DNA of 48,780 bases from Aquabacterium sp. A7-Y (GCF_026153205.1 NZ_JAPFBW010000044.1:1-48780); one strand, 5' to 3'; numbered from the stretch's first letter, positions 8,388 through 17,466 are shown. Notes: a model not told the origin generated them from the sequence alone. Translations and numbers: made by a program.

Positions 8388-8777
8388 ATGTCGACGCTGC
8401 CGCCCTCCCTGTATGCAGGGGCAGCCGCTGCGGTCGTGCTGCTGCACCTCGCCTTCATCGCCTTCGCCGTGGTCGGCGCGGGGTTGCTCTGGCGTTGGCC
8501 CCGCCTGGTCTGGATCCACCTGCCGGCCGTGCTCTGGGCCGCCTATGTCGAACTCTGGGGGCAGGGGTGTCCGCTCACGCCGCTGGAGAACCGCTTGCGC
8601 CGGCTGGGCGGGGGGCAAGGCTACGGGAGCGACTTCATCGAGCACTACCTGCTGCCTCTCATCTATCCGGCGGCGTTGACCCGGGAGCTGCAGATCGTCC
8701 TCGGCGTGACGGTCGCCCTCATCAACCTGGGCCTGTATGCGGCCTGGCTTTTCACGCGCCGGCACGGCCGGCATTGA
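8388..8777 (+). CDS. DUF2784 family membrane protein
   Basis: 129-aa integral membrane protein with about three hydrophobic helices (near residues 8-32, 37-52 and 95-121). The central WGQGCPLTPLENRLR and the following YGSDFIEHYLLPLIYP are characteristic of DUF2784, a family of unknown function common in proteobacteria. The start is 2 nt after the capA-like stop, so the two are co-transcribed and probably translationally coupled. The polypeptide looks complete. Confidence 0.85.
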   Translation: MSTLPPSLYAGAAAAVVLLHLAFIAFAVVGAGLLWRWPRLVWIHLPAVLWAAYVELWGQGCPLTPLENRLRRLGGGQGYGSDFIEHYLLPLIYPAALTRELQIVLGVTVALINLGLYAAWLFTRRHGRH

Positions 8778-8882
8778 ACGGGAGGCAAGGCGACGCGCAC
8801 CTGGTACACCCCGTCCCCAGCCGCGAAATAGCCCGAAAGGCGCGCCAGCGGCAACCGCGGTGCAGGCGCCGGCCGGCCGCGC

Positions 8883-9893
8883 TCACTCCTCCAGCAAGGC
8901 GTCCAGGTCCAGCGTCGAGCGTTTGCCCAGATCGTCGCGATGGGCCGTGATGAAGGCGTCGGCCGAGAGGCGGCCCTCGGCATGCAGCAGGGTCAGGAAC
9001 GGCTGCTCGGCGTTCAGCTGCGAAGAGAAACCCAGCTCGGCGAGTGCCGGGCTGGTGATGCGGTGGATGCGCATCTCGGCCCAGGCCGCCCCCTCGCAGA
9101 CACCGGGATTGGCCACACCGCGCAGCACGGCGATCATGCGCAACTCCTTCAGCAAGGTGGCGTTGAAGGACACCTCATTGATCCGGTTGGCAATCTCGCG
9201 TGCGTCGCGCGGCGTGCCGGGACGCTCCACCGGGTTGATCTGCACGATCACCGTGTCGCGCGCGCCGCACTGGCGCACCAGCGGCGTCAAGGTCGGGTTG
9301 CCGGAGTAGCCGCCGTCCCAGTAGGACTCGCCGTCGATCTCCACGGCCTGGAACAGATTGGGCAGGCAGGCCGAGGCCAGCAGCACGTCGGGCGTCAGCT
9401 CCGCGTTGCGGAAGATGCGGCCCTGGCCGGTGCGCACATTGGTCGCGGCGATGAACAGCTTGATCGGCCCCCGCATCAGGCGCGCGAAATCGATGGTGCG
9501 GTCGAGGATGGCGCGCAGCGGGTTCAGGTTGCCGGGATTGACCTGGTAGGGCGACACCAGGCGCGCCGCGATGTCATAGGCAAGGTAGCCCGGTGAGCTG
9601 TCCACGGTCCAGCGGCCCCGCAGGATATCGAGCAGGCCACGGCGGAACGGGCTCAGCAGCGCGGCATGACCGATCTCCAGCCAGAAGGCGTCGAGCGCCG
9701 CGCGCGCGCCCGCCGCGCCGCCTTCGGCCCAGCCACTCGCGAGGACCGCCGCATTCATGGCTCCCGCCGAGGTGCCCGAAATGCCTTCGATCTGAAGGTC
9801 GGGGTCTTCCAGCAGGCGATCCAGCACGCCCCAGGTGTAGGCCCCGTGCGAACCGCCGCCCTGCAGGGCCAGATCAATCATCAGGGCGGGCAT
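8883..9893 (-). CDS. Patatin-like phospholipase
   Basis: 336-aa cytoplasmic lipid acyl hydrolase of the patatin family. The oxyanion-hole glycines are in LQGGGSHGAYTWG near the N-terminus, the nucleophile serine is S42 in GTSAG and the dyad aspartate is D193 in WDGGYSGNP, so the catalytic Ser-Asp pair is intact. No signal peptide or beta-barrel is seen, so secretion as a type V effector is unlikely. It lies 23 bp downstream of a BLUF blue-light receptor gene on the same strand, and the two probably form an operon. The substrate cannot be told from sequence; membrane phospholipid or storage lipid turnover is possible. Confidence 0.9.
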   Translation of the reverse strand: MPALMIDLALQGGGSHGAYTWGVLDRLLEDPDLQIEGISGTSAGAMNAAVLASGWAEGGAAGARAALDAFWLEIGHAALLSPFRRGLLDILRGRWTVDSSPGYLAYDIAARLVSPYQVNPGNLNPLRAILDRTIDFARLMRGPIKLFIAATNVRTGQGRIFRNAELTPDVLLASACLPNLFQAVEIDGESYWDGGYSGNPTLTPLVRQCGARDTVIVQINPVERPGTPRDAREIANRINEVSFNATLLKELRMIAVLRGVANPGVCEGAAWAEMRIHRITSPALAELGFSSQLNAEQPFLTLLHAEGRLSADAFITAHRDDLGKRSTLDLDALLEE

Positions 9894-9916
9894 GCAGTTC
9901 CCTCGGGTCAGCGGCG

Positions 9917-10318
9917 TCAGAGCACCGGGTCGGCAAAAAGCCGAAGTTCGAAGTCCTCCGCCCGGGCGGCGTCGGGCGAGGGATCCGCCAGCAGCGCCTC
10001 GATCTGCTCGCTGGCACCGAAACCTTCCACATAGCCCATGGTCCAGGCGCCGTAGCGACGCTGTTGCACCGGCTGGGTAAAGACGACCTTCAGCTCGCGA
10101 TGGCGGGGATCGGCGACGATCGAAGCCATCAGCGTCTCGATCGCATCACGCCGGCCTTCCAGCACCTGCGCGAAATGACGCCCGGACCAGGCCAGCGCAC
10201 CGGTCACATCGCCGCGTCGATTGCGCATGCGCGACTGCGCCAGCAGGAGCTTCAGCTGCGGTTCCGAGAAACCGGCAGCGACGCGGCTCACGTAGAAGAG
10301 GCGCTGTAGATCTTTCAT
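9917..10318 (-). CDS. BLUF-domain blue-light sensor
   Basis: 133-aa stand-alone BLUF protein (blue light using FAD). The residues of the photocycle are present by alignment to AppA: Y9 in LFYVSR, N33 in RNRRGDVTGAL, Q51 in FAQVLEG, and W92 and M94 in YGAWTMGY. About 35 residues follow the core domain and could form the two C-terminal helices usual for short BLUF proteins. No output domain is fused, so it must act through a partner. The gene directly downstream codes for a patatin-like phospholipase, a possible partner or co-regulated gene; this is inference. Confidence 0.9.
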   Translation of the reverse strand: MKDLQRLFYVSRVAAGFSEPQLKLLLAQSRMRNRRGDVTGALAWSGRHFAQVLEGRRDAIETLMASIVADPRHRELKVVFTQPVQQRRYGAWTMGYVEGFGASEQIEALLADPSPDAARAEDFELRLFADPVL

Positions 10319-10497
10319 CTGTGTGCAAGGTCTCCCTCGGCACTGGAGAGGGCGCTGTCACGGTGCTGCGGCGGCCCGCGCTCGTGCAGGTCGTCGCGCG
10401 ATGCGGCGCGGCTCCGTAGCGGAGCAAAGGATGCGCCGGCCCGCGGGGCGCCCCGCCGATACCTGCGGCTGCCCGAGGGGCCTGAGGGGACAGCGCC

Positions 10498-13374
10498 TTA
10501 CCAGCTGGCGCCCAAGGTCACCTTCACGGTGCGGGGTGGTCCCGCCAGGGAGCCGTCCGGCCGGCCGAATTCCTCCGCCGTCGTCTTGTAGCGGGCGTAG
10601 TTGCGCGCGTTGAAGAGGTTCAGGACATCGGCCCGCAGGCGCAGCTTCATGCCCTCTCGCACCGGAAATTCCTTGCCGAGCGCGACGTCCACCTGTCGGG
10701 TGCTGCCGCGCTCCAGCTGGTCGATGAAAAACTGCCCCTCGCCGCGGCTTTCGTTGATGTAGTACTGGGGCCGGCCCGACGCATAGCTCAGCCGCACCGA
10801 GCCCTCCAGGCCCCACCACGGCAGGTCCTGGACCAGGGCCGCAACCAGCTTGTGCTTGGACACCGAGGAGGAAGGCTTCCAGCCGTAGCCCTTCAGGTCG
10901 GGGTAGTCGAGCGAGTAGTGCTGCTCGAAGTCACGGTTTTCACGCGCATGGGCGTAGGTGTAGGCCACCGTCAGGCCCCAGCCGCTCAAGCGCGTGTAGG
11001 GCTTCTGAGCCTGCAGGAACAGGGCGGTGGTGCGGGTTTCGAGGCCGGAGGTGCCGAGGATCAGGGATCCGTAGCCCGGGACGTGATAGGTGGACGGCGC
11101 CCCCCAAACGGTACCCGGGTCGAAAAACCGCCCCCCGTCTCGACGGTTGCCCAGCAGGAAAGTGAAGCCGTTTTTGCTGCGCACATGCGAAACGCCGATG
11201 TCGGTGTTCCACTCGCCCAGCGCCTTGCGGAAACCCAGGCTGAACTGGTCGGAGTGCGGCACCTTGAGCTTGTTGTGCATCAGCACGATCTCGCGCGCGC
11301 CACCAGAGCGGCTGGCCAGCAGCTCGGCCAAGCCCTCTGGGGTGTAGTACTCTGGTTTCCATTCGCCGGGGCCGAACACGATTTCCTGCTTTGCATACGT
11401 CCCCTTGGTCCGCTCCAGCTGCAGGAAGTCGAAGATGTTGCGGTCGTAGGCGCGGCCGTACCCGCCATAGAGGACGCTGCGCTGGTCGCCCTCGAAGTCC
11501 CAGGAGAACCCCAGCCGCGGCTGGAAAGCCTTCTTGAAGGGCTTGCGCTGCCCTCCGTCGCTGATGTAGTCCTGCACGTTCACGCCGCCGGCAGCGAGAT
11601 TCGCAGCATACGGGGTCTGTGTCAGCGCGGTGACCACGTCGGCCGGCGTCTTGTAGTCCAGATAGCTCGGGCTGCGCTCGTAGTCCCAGCGCAGGCCCAG
11701 GTTGAGCGTCAGGTGCTCGTTGACCTCCCAGTCGTCCTGCACATAGAGGCCCAGCTGCAGGTTGCGCGAGCGTGCCGAGCCGTCGCCCACGCCGGTCAGC
11801 GGCATGCCGGCGTGCACCTTGTAGGGATCGCCGTTGCCGTTGACGTCGATGAAGTACTGCGGGTTATAGGGTTGCTGCTCCTGCGCGTCGACGGTGATGG
11901 ACTTGAGCTTGATGCCCGTCTTCACGATGTGGCGGCCGCGCCATTCGATGTCGGTGAAGGTGAGGTCGTCCTGCAGGGCGTAGCCCTTCTGGCCCTTCTT
12001 CTGGAAGTCCTCGCCGCCGCCCACGTTGAGCACCGGCTGCGCGTTGCCCTTGTCCCACCCGGTCGTGAATTGCAGGCCCGGCCCCAGGGTGGCCGCCTTG
12101 GGGTTCCAGTAGGAGCGCTCATAGCTGAGGCGCGCCTCGTTGACCCAATCGTCGGCGCTGTACTGGTGTTTCAGCGCCACCCGCGTCTCGTCGTTGTTCT
12201 TGTGCGTCGACCAGGGCTCGGTGGCCTGTCCCTTGAGGTTGGTCGTCTCGCGCTCGTCGCGGTACTTGAGCGACAGCTCCAGCTGGTTGGCGTCGTCCAC
12301 GCTCCAGTCGAGCTTGGCGAACAGCAGGTCCTGTTTGAAAGGCACGTTCACCGGGCCGAGCAATCCGCGGTAGGCCGGCGGCACGTCCTCCACGGTGGCG
12401 TGCTCGCCCGGGGTCACCGCCTGCGGATCGCGGTTGTCCTTGCGCTCGAAGGCCATGAAGTAGTGCAGCTTGTCCTTCACGATCGGGCCGCCCAGGGTCA
12501 GGCCGGATTGCGTCTGCTTGCTGTCGACCTTCTTGCCGGCCTCCTTCTCGGCTGGCGTCGAGGCGCGCCAGCTGCCCTGGGAGTGATCGACGAACACGTC
12601 GCCGTGGAACTCGTTGGTGCCCGACTTGGTCACCGCGGTGATCGCGGCGCTGGTGAGCTGGTCGTACTCGGCCTTGTAGTTCTGCGTCAGGACCTTGTAT
12701 TCGCTGATCGCCGACTGCGGGAAGGGGTTGCCGCGGCTGGAGTCCTGCCCGCTGATGCCGCCCTGGGTCACGTAGTTCTTCTGGCTCACGCCGTCGATGA
12801 ACACGTTGACGCCGGTGGCACGCTGCGCCCCGCCCTGCAGCCGCGTGCTGCCGTCGTCGGTGGTCGTGAAGCTGACCCCCGGCGCCAGCTCCGCGAAGCT
12901 GAGGAAGTTGCGCGTCACCTGAGGCAGCCGCTCCATCTGGCGCGGCGTGACATAGGTGCCGACCTCCGAGGTCTTGTTCTCGACCAGGCGCGAGCCGGTC
13001 ACCGTCACCGCCTGCAGCGAGACCGGCTGGGTCGAGACCTGCAGGTTCAGCGACGCCGCCTGTCCCACCTGCAGCACGACCCGCTGCGAGGTGCCGGGGA
13101 AGCCGCTGGCCTGCGCCTCGATGCGGTACTCGCCCGGCGCCAGGCCGGTCAGCACGTAGCTGCCGTCACTGCGGCTGGTGGTGCGCGCGGTCTGGCCGGT
13201 GGCGAGACGGGTGGCGGTGATGCCCGCCTGGGCCTGCGGTTTGCCGTCGGCGCTGACGACCCCTCGCAAGGTGGCGCTGCTGACCTGGGCAAGGGCCACC
13301 GGGGTGGTGCCGCCGCACAGCACGGCAACGCAGGCGGCCACGGCCCGGCCTTGGAATCGGGTGTTGTCTCTCAT
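10498..13374 (-). CDS. TonB-dependent receptor with N-terminal carboxypeptidase-regulatory-like domain (Oar type)
   Basis: 958-aa outer-membrane protein. A signal peptide ends near ALAQ, followed by a carboxypeptidase-regulatory-like beta-sandwich (about residues 30-110; GVVSADGKPQAQAGITAT and DGSYVLTGLAPGEYRIEA), a plug domain (TVTGSRL; FIDGVSQKNY; ITAVTKSGTNEFHG) and a long barrel ending in GASW with a terminal aromatic. This is the layout of Oar-like receptors, whose substrates are mostly unknown (peptides or large molecules in some species). The start at 13374 is preferred over an upstream GTG at 13410 because AGAGG lies about 8 nt before it and the signal peptide then fits. Its own transcription unit; 179 bp without a gene follow it, holding only a short GCTCCG/CGGAGC hairpin at 10411-10425. 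Confidence 0.88.
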   Translation of the reverse strand: MRDNTRFQGRAVAACVAVLCGGTTPVALAQVSSATLRGVVSADGKPQAQAGITATRLATGQTARTTSRSDGSYVLTGLAPGEYRIEAQASGFPGTSQRVVLQVGQAASLNLQVSTQPVSLQAVTVTGSRLVENKTSEVGTYVTPRQMERLPQVTRNFLSFAELAPGVSFTTTDDGSTRLQGGAQRATGVNVFIDGVSQKNYVTQGGISGQDSSRGNPFPQSAISEYKVLTQNYKAEYDQLTSAAITAVTKSGTNEFHGDVFVDHSQGSWRASTPAEKEAGKKVDSKQTQSGLTLGGPIVKDKLHYFMAFERKDNRDPQAVTPGEHATVEDVPPAYRGLLGPVNVPFKQDLLFAKLDWSVDDANQLELSLKYRDERETTNLKGQATEPWSTHKNNDETRVALKHQYSADDWVNEARLSYERSYWNPKAATLGPGLQFTTGWDKGNAQPVLNVGGGEDFQKKGQKGYALQDDLTFTDIEWRGRHIVKTGIKLKSITVDAQEQQPYNPQYFIDVNGNGDPYKVHAGMPLTGVGDGSARSRNLQLGLYVQDDWEVNEHLTLNLGLRWDYERSPSYLDYKTPADVVTALTQTPYAANLAAGGVNVQDYISDGGQRKPFKKAFQPRLGFSWDFEGDQRSVLYGGYGRAYDRNIFDFLQLERTKGTYAKQEIVFGPGEWKPEYYTPEGLAELLASRSGGAREIVLMHNKLKVPHSDQFSLGFRKALGEWNTDIGVSHVRSKNGFTFLLGNRRDGGRFFDPGTVWGAPSTYHVPGYGSLILGTSGLETRTTALFLQAQKPYTRLSGWGLTVAYTYAHARENRDFEQHYSLDYPDLKGYGWKPSSSVSKHKLVAALVQDLPWWGLEGSVRLSYASGRPQYYINESRGEGQFFIDQLERGSTRQVDVALGKEFPVREGMKLRLRADVLNLFNARNYARYKTTAEEFGRPDGSLAGPPRTVKVTLGASW

Positions 13375-13481
13375 GGTGCAGCCTCTTCGATCAACCCAAT
13401 CCGGGCCCATCCTAAAAGTGCACCCTGTCCATCCCGGTTACCTTGTGTGTGCCCCGTGACCCACGGATCCGCCGAGGCGCC

Positions 13482-14876
13482 TCAGCCGCCCTCCTCCGTC
13501 ATCGCCTCGATGCGACCGGCCCGGACCGCGGCGACCAGTGCCGCATGGTCGGCCTCGGTCTGGTCGGCATAGGCCAGGGCGTAGGCAACCACCGCGTCGT
13601 CGAAGGCCTGGCCTTTGCCGATGTACCCGGCGATCCGGGCCGGATCGCCGGCCTTGGCCTGCGACCGTGCCAGCGCGTAGCCACAGGCGGCCGCGTACTC
13701 GCCCAGGTCGCCCGCGTCGAAGTCCTCCAGGTCCAGGCGGCCCTTCATGTCGCGCAGCTGGCGGACGTAAAACTCGGCCCCCAGCGCCTTGCTCGACGCC
13801 CAGCCCAGGAAGATGTCGCTGGCCGCCTGGCACAGGCGCTGCCCGAAGACGATACGCCGGCCGTTGTGCGGCTGGGCTGGCGCGCCCAGCCAGGGCGCCA
13901 GCGCGGATTCGCGCGCCTCCTTGATCTGCAGGAACAGCGGATGGTGGCCGTCGGCCGCGAACAGCGCGACAAAACACCGGCGCCCCACGCTGCCGACACC
14001 CGGCACCCGCACCGCCACGTCCATCAGCTCATAGCGGTCGAACAGCACCCGCCTGTCCTCGGCCAGGCTGCCGCGGTACTGCATCAGGAACTTCTCGATG
14101 CCCTGCTCGAAGGCAGAGATTTCGCGCTCGGTGGCACCGGCGTGGTGGTAGACCCAGGGCGGCTCGTCCTTGATGCGCATCTCCGGGCCGGCGGGCCCCG
14201 GCACCCAGTCCACCGCTTCCTTCACCAGCTGGCGCGACCCTTTACGCCGTGCCTTGTCAATGGCCTCGCGCTCGTGCCGGTTGACGCCGCCCAGGCGCAG
14301 CAGGCTCTCGGCAGTGTCCTGGGTGTACCAGACGTCGAGGGTGTCCATCTCGGCGAAGGCCAGGATGCGCTCGTGGTAGGTGTCGAGCAGCGTGCGCACG
14401 ATGTCCTCGGCCTGGTCGCGCCGGCAACCGCGCTCCCGCGCCGCCACCACCGCGCTGGCCGCGAGGCGCCTCAGGTCCCAGTCGAAAGGGCCCGGCAAGG
14501 TCTCGTCGAAATCGTTCAGCCCGAACAGCAGGCGTCGCTCGGGGCTGGCGAAAAGGCCGAAGTTGCCCAGATGCGCATCGCCGCAGATCTGCTGCTCGAT
14601 GGGGCAGCGCGGCCCTCGTGCCAGGTCGTGCGCCATCACGCCCGCGGCGCCGCGGAAAAACGCGAACGGGCTCGCCAGCATGCGGCCGTAGCGCAGCGGC
14701 AAGAGCTCGGCGACGCGGCCCGGGTCGGCCTGAGCCAGCAGTGCCAGTGCGTCGCGGCCCCCGGCCTCGTGCCGGCCCAGTGCCGAACGCGGGCACTGCT
14801 TGCGGGCGGCGCGGCCCTGCTCGCGGCGCTGCTGCAGGCTGCCGCGGCCGATCAGGTGGTCTGTGGTGTGTTTCAT
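13482..14876 (-). CDS. DUF2252 family protein
   Basis: About 464 aa. DUF2252 proteins have a kinase-like (aminoglycoside phosphotransferase-like) fold and no settled function. Visible signatures: RYGRMLASPFAFFRGAA near residue 60, CGDAHLGNFG near 95 and FGLNDFDETLPGPFDWDLRR near 120, resembling the catalytic and metal-binding loops of that fold; later EFYVRQLRDMKG. The start is ambiguous: ATG at 14876 (MKHTTDHL) is chosen because DUF2252 proteins commonly begin close to the Q-R-x-R-E-Q-G-R region, but TTG 14939 or ATG 14936 is possible. No good Shine-Dalgarno sequence is visible for any of them. It is divergent from the small Cys-rich gene at 15030. Confidence 0.82.
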   Translation of the reverse strand: MKHTTDHLIGRGSLQQRREQGRAARKQCPRSALGRHEAGGRDALALLAQADPGRVAELLPLRYGRMLASPFAFFRGAAGVMAHDLARGPRCPIEQQICGDAHLGNFGLFASPERRLLFGLNDFDETLPGPFDWDLRRLAASAVVAARERGCRRDQAEDIVRTLLDTYHERILAFAEMDTLDVWYTQDTAESLLRLGGVNRHEREAIDKARRKGSRQLVKEAVDWVPGPAGPEMRIKDEPPWVYHHAGATEREISAFEQGIEKFLMQYRGSLAEDRRVLFDRYELMDVAVRVPGVGSVGRRCFVALFAADGHHPLFLQIKEARESALAPWLGAPAQPHNGRRIVFGQRLCQAASDIFLGWASSKALGAEFYVRQLRDMKGRLDLEDFDAGDLGEYAAACGYALARSQAKAGDPARIAGYIGKGQAFDDAVVAYALAYADQTEADHAALVAAVRAGRIEAMTEEGG

Positions 14877-15029
14877 CGTGGATACATGGGGGCGGGGTTT
14901 GCCCGACCCCCGAGCTTGAAGGACGGGATTTGTCATCAAACAGTGCTAGTCTGCAGCAGGCTCGTTGCCGGGCGCGAATGCCCGGCGCGGACTGACGATC
15001 CACAGGCTTACACGAGGGAGGGAAGCCTC

Positions 15030-15233
15030 TTGAGCAAACCCGAGGTCACGCAGATCGCCGACAGCGGCCTGCGCTATCACTCCAAGTCCGCCGGCTCGCC
15101 GTTCAGCGGCCTGGGCCAGATCCGTTCCTGTTTCTTCTGCGGCCGGCACCGGCCACCGGCGGCCTTGATGACCCGCCGGCTGCTGGGGCGCACCGAGCAG
15201 GTCTGCAAGCCGCAGTGCGGCGCCGAAAGTTAA
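15030..15233 (+). CDS. Small Cys-rich protein, 67 aa, probable zinc binding
   Basis: Reads from a TTG at 15030 (first residues MSKPEVTQIADSGLRYHSKS) preceded about 8 nt upstream by a strong GAGGGAGGG Shine-Dalgarno sequence at 15014-15021. A CFFC pair near residue 38 and a CKPQC pair near residue 61 could make one four-cysteine zinc site. Basic residues lie between the pairs. The same frame is open far upstream, but that part is antisense to the DUF2252 gene. The last 19 bp overlap the proposed start of the VanY-like gene. The family is not recognised with certainty; a small nucleic-acid-binding or regulatory zinc protein is plausible. Confidence 0.65.
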   Translation: MSKPEVTQIADSGLRYHSKSAGSPFSGLGQIRSCFFCGRHRPPAALMTRRLLGRTEQVCKPQCGAES

Positions 15234-15805
15234 GCACCCGCCCACCGCGCGGGCCCGGCCCGCCTGGCCCCTTGCCCCGGCGCCTGCGGGCCCTGGCGGA
15301 GGAGCTCGGCATCCCGCCCTCCCTGCCTGCCGAACGCGGCTTGCAGGTTTTCGAGGAAGCGGGCGCCTTGGCCGTGGCCGAGGTCTCGGAGCAAGGCCGG
15401 GAGTTCCTGCTGGTACCCGCCGCCGCGGCAGCCTGGCAGCGCATGAAAGCCATGGCCGCGGCCGACGGCGTGGTGCTCTACCTGGTGTCCGCCTTCCGCA
15501 GCATCGAGCGCCAGGCCGACATCATCCGGCGCAAGCTGCACGCCGGCGCCTCCATCGAGAGCATCCTGGCGGTCAATGCGCCGCCCGGCTACAGCGAGCA
15601 CCACAGCGGGCGCGCGGTCGACGTCGCGACGCCGGGCAGCCCGCCACTGGAGACGGCCTTCGAAACCACCGCCGCCTTCGGGTGGCTGGCCCGGCATGCC
15701 GAGGTCCACGGCTTCACCTTGTCCTACCCGCGCGGCAACGCCGGGGGCTACCTCTACGAGCCCTGGCACTGGTGTTACGTCGCCTCCGGCGACGGCTGCG
15801 CCTGA
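15215..15805 (+). CDS. M15-family D-alanyl-D-alanine carboxypeptidase (VanY-like)
   Basis: 196-aa zinc carboxypeptidase of family M15B that trims the terminal D-Ala from peptidoglycan stem peptides. The zinc-site pattern SxHxxGxAxD is present as SEHHSGRAVD near residue 128, and the third ligand region is EPWHWCY near the C-terminus; VSAFRSIERQ upstream is also typical. No signal peptide is visible from the GTG at 15215, so export is unclear and the N-terminus is uncertain. The start overlaps the small Cys-rich gene by 19 bp, which suggests coupling. Its 3' end overlaps the convergent DHH gene by 31 bp. Confidence 0.85.
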   Translation: MRRRKLSTRPPRGPGPPGPLPRRLRALAEELGIPPSLPAERGLQVFEEAGALAVAEVSEQGREFLLVPAAAAAWQRMKAMAAADGVVLYLVSAFRSIERQADIIRRKLHAGASIESILAVNAPPGYSEHHSGRAVDVATPGSPPLETAFETTAAFGWLARHAEVHGFTLSYPRGNAGGYLYEPWHWCYVASGDGCA

Positions 15806-16695
15806 AACTCGCCCGACAGCAGCTCGGGCAGGCGCGTCACCTCCATCACGAATCCGGTGGCATTGCGGTGGCCGCCGCCGCCCATGCTCTCGGCCAGCGG
15901 GATGGTGTCGAACTCACCCACCGAGCGCAGGCCAACCTTGACCTTGCCGCTGCTGGCGATGTTCCAGAGCAGCGCGAAGCTGCCACAGCGCTCGGCCAGC
16001 AGGTTGCCGATGTCGCTGTGGAAGACACCCGGCGCGTTGACCATCAAGCCCTCGACCCCGTTGAAGCGGATGGGCAGTGCCGCCGCCGCGATGTCCTCGG
16101 CGAGCCGGTTGAACTTCTCGTCCATCGCGCGGCCGCGCTCGGTGAACTCGCGCAGCTGCTGCGGCGTGAAGTCGGCCATCTGCGACCAGCGGGCGAAGTC
16201 CTGCGGCTCCATGTCCAGCGCCGCCAGGAAGGCCCGGCTCTCCGGGAACTCCCACTTCCAGATGTCGCGGTCCTCGATGTAGCGCACCAGATCAGGCAGC
16301 GGCGTGTCGGGGCAGAAAAACTCCCAGGCCAGCCGCGAGCCCGACTTTTTCATGTCGAAATGGATCGCGCCGCAACGACAGGAAAAACCGCTCAGCTTGT
16401 CGGCCGCACTCTTGTGATGGTCCAACATCACCAACTTAGCGGCCTGGGCGTCGAGCTTCAGCATGGCCTCGAGCGGGAAGGAGAAGTCGAGGATGTAGAC
16501 CGCGCGGCCGCTGACATCGGGCGGCTCCTGGCGGTGCTCGAAGCCCTGGAACTCGGCCTGCCCCTCGAAAAACCGCCATGCGGCGAGCGCCGCGCCGAAG
16601 CCGTCGGGACAGCGGCCGTGGTAGATGACGAGGGGGCGGGGGTCCTTGCGGTCGGGTGCCGCGGAAACGGGCAAGGTGTGCGTGAACAGCTTCAT
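15775..16695 (-). CDS. DHH-family phosphohydrolase
   Basis: 306-aa DHH/DHHA1-type phosphoesterase. Metal-site motifs in order: HGRCPDGFGAA near residue 27, ILDFSF near 69, MLDHHKSA near 90, and the DHHA1 glycine-rich GGGGHRNATGF near 275. The DHH superfamily covers nano-RNases, RecJ, cyclic-di-nucleotide phosphodiesterases and exopolyphosphatases; this short single-domain form lacks the oligonucleotide-binding regions of RecJ and the CBS or GGDEF parts of other members. A nano-RNase or phosphodiesterase role is possible but not shown. Its stop overlaps the VanY-like gene tail to tail, with no terminator between. Confidence 0.85.
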   Translation of the reverse strand: MKLFTHTLPVSAAPDRKDPRPLVIYHGRCPDGFGAALAAWRFFEGQAEFQGFEHRQEPPDVSGRAVYILDFSFPLEAMLKLDAQAAKLVMLDHHKSAADKLSGFSCRCGAIHFDMKKSGSRLAWEFFCPDTPLPDLVRYIEDRDIWKWEFPESRAFLAALDMEPQDFARWSQMADFTPQQLREFTERGRAMDEKFNRLAEDIAAAALPIRFNGVEGLMVNAPGVFHSDIGNLLAERCGSFALLWNIASSGKVKVGLRSVGEFDTIPLAESMGGGGHRNATGFVMEVTRLPELLSGEFQAQPSPEAT

Positions 16696-16749
16696 CTGTG
16701 CATGGTAGCGTCCGGCAGCGGCCTTCGCTGCCCGGCCCCGGCTTTGGTC

Positions 16750-17364
16750 TCAGCCGACGAAACGCAGCACCGCGACGTAGTGGCAGGCGGTGCCGCCGAG
16801 CACGAACAGGTGCCAGATGCCATGGGCATGCCGCCAGGCCTCACTCTTCGCGTAGAAGACCACGCCGATGCTGTAGAGCCCGCCCCCGCCCACCAGCCAG
16901 GCCAGCCCGCCGGACGACAGCCGCTCCGCCAGCGGCACCGCCGCGGCCACACCCAGCCAGCCCATCAGCAGGTAGAGCGGCACCCAGGGCTCGGTGTCCG
17001 GCCCCTTGCGCAGCTCCTTCACGATGCCGCCCAGGGCGAGCAGCCACACCAGCGCAAACAAGGTCCAGCCCCAGGGCCCGCGCAGCGTGACCAGCGTGAA
17101 GGGCGTGTAGGTGCCGGCGATCAGCAGGAAGATCGCGCAGTGGTCGGCCTTGGCGAGCCAGGCCTTGCTGGCGCCGCGCACGCTGTGGTAGAGCGTCGAC
17201 GCTCCGTAGAGCAGCACCATGGTGGCCGCGAAGACGCTGAAGCTCACGAGCTTCCAGACGTCCCCCTGGTGCGCAGCCGTCTCGACCAGGGGGACGGCGC
17301 CGCCGCCGGCCAGCGCCAGGCCGGCCAGGTGGGTGTAGCTGTTGAGTCGTTCACCGGGGTACAT
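16750..17364 (-). CDS. Hemolysin III / PAQR-type membrane protein
   Basis: 204-aa protein with about seven transmembrane helices, family HlyIII (YqfA). Conserved features: ERLNSYTHLAG at the N-terminus, STLYHSV near residue 60, DHCAIFLLIAGTYTPF near 75 and HAHGIWHLFVLGG near the end, where the His and Asp residues form the presumed zinc site of the PAQR superfamily. ATG 17364 is chosen because GGAGCAG lies a few nt upstream. Despite the name, haemolytic activity is not established for most members; a role in membrane lipid homeostasis or as a zinc-dependent hydrolase is suggested. Confidence 0.9.
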   Translation of the reverse strand: MYPGERLNSYTHLAGLALAGGGAVPLVETAAHQGDVWKLVSFSVFAATMVLLYGASTLYHSVRGASKAWLAKADHCAIFLLIAGTYTPFTLVTLRGPWGWTLFALVWLLALGGIVKELRKGPDTEPWVPLYLLMGWLGVAAAVPLAERLSSGGLAWLVGGGGLYSIGVVFYAKSEAWRHAHGIWHLFVLGGTACHYVAVLRFVG

Positions 17365-17466
17365 CGCTGCTGCTCCTTCGACGGCCAGGGAGGGTCGGTG
17401 GGGTTCATTGAAGCGGCTCGAAGACGCCGAGACCATCCCCAAGAAGCAGGGTGCCCATCGTTTGTG

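Noticed and set aside
10852-13572. 906-aa open frame on the plus strand
   Set aside because: It is the antisense of the Oar-type TonB receptor. Its translation is biased in composition (Val/Ala/Leu/Arg/His) with no domain, as expected for third-position GC bias.
13443-15029. Upstream extension of the small Cys-rich frame
   Set aside because: This part is antisense to DUF2252. The ribosome site before TTG 15030 marks the likely start of the real gene.
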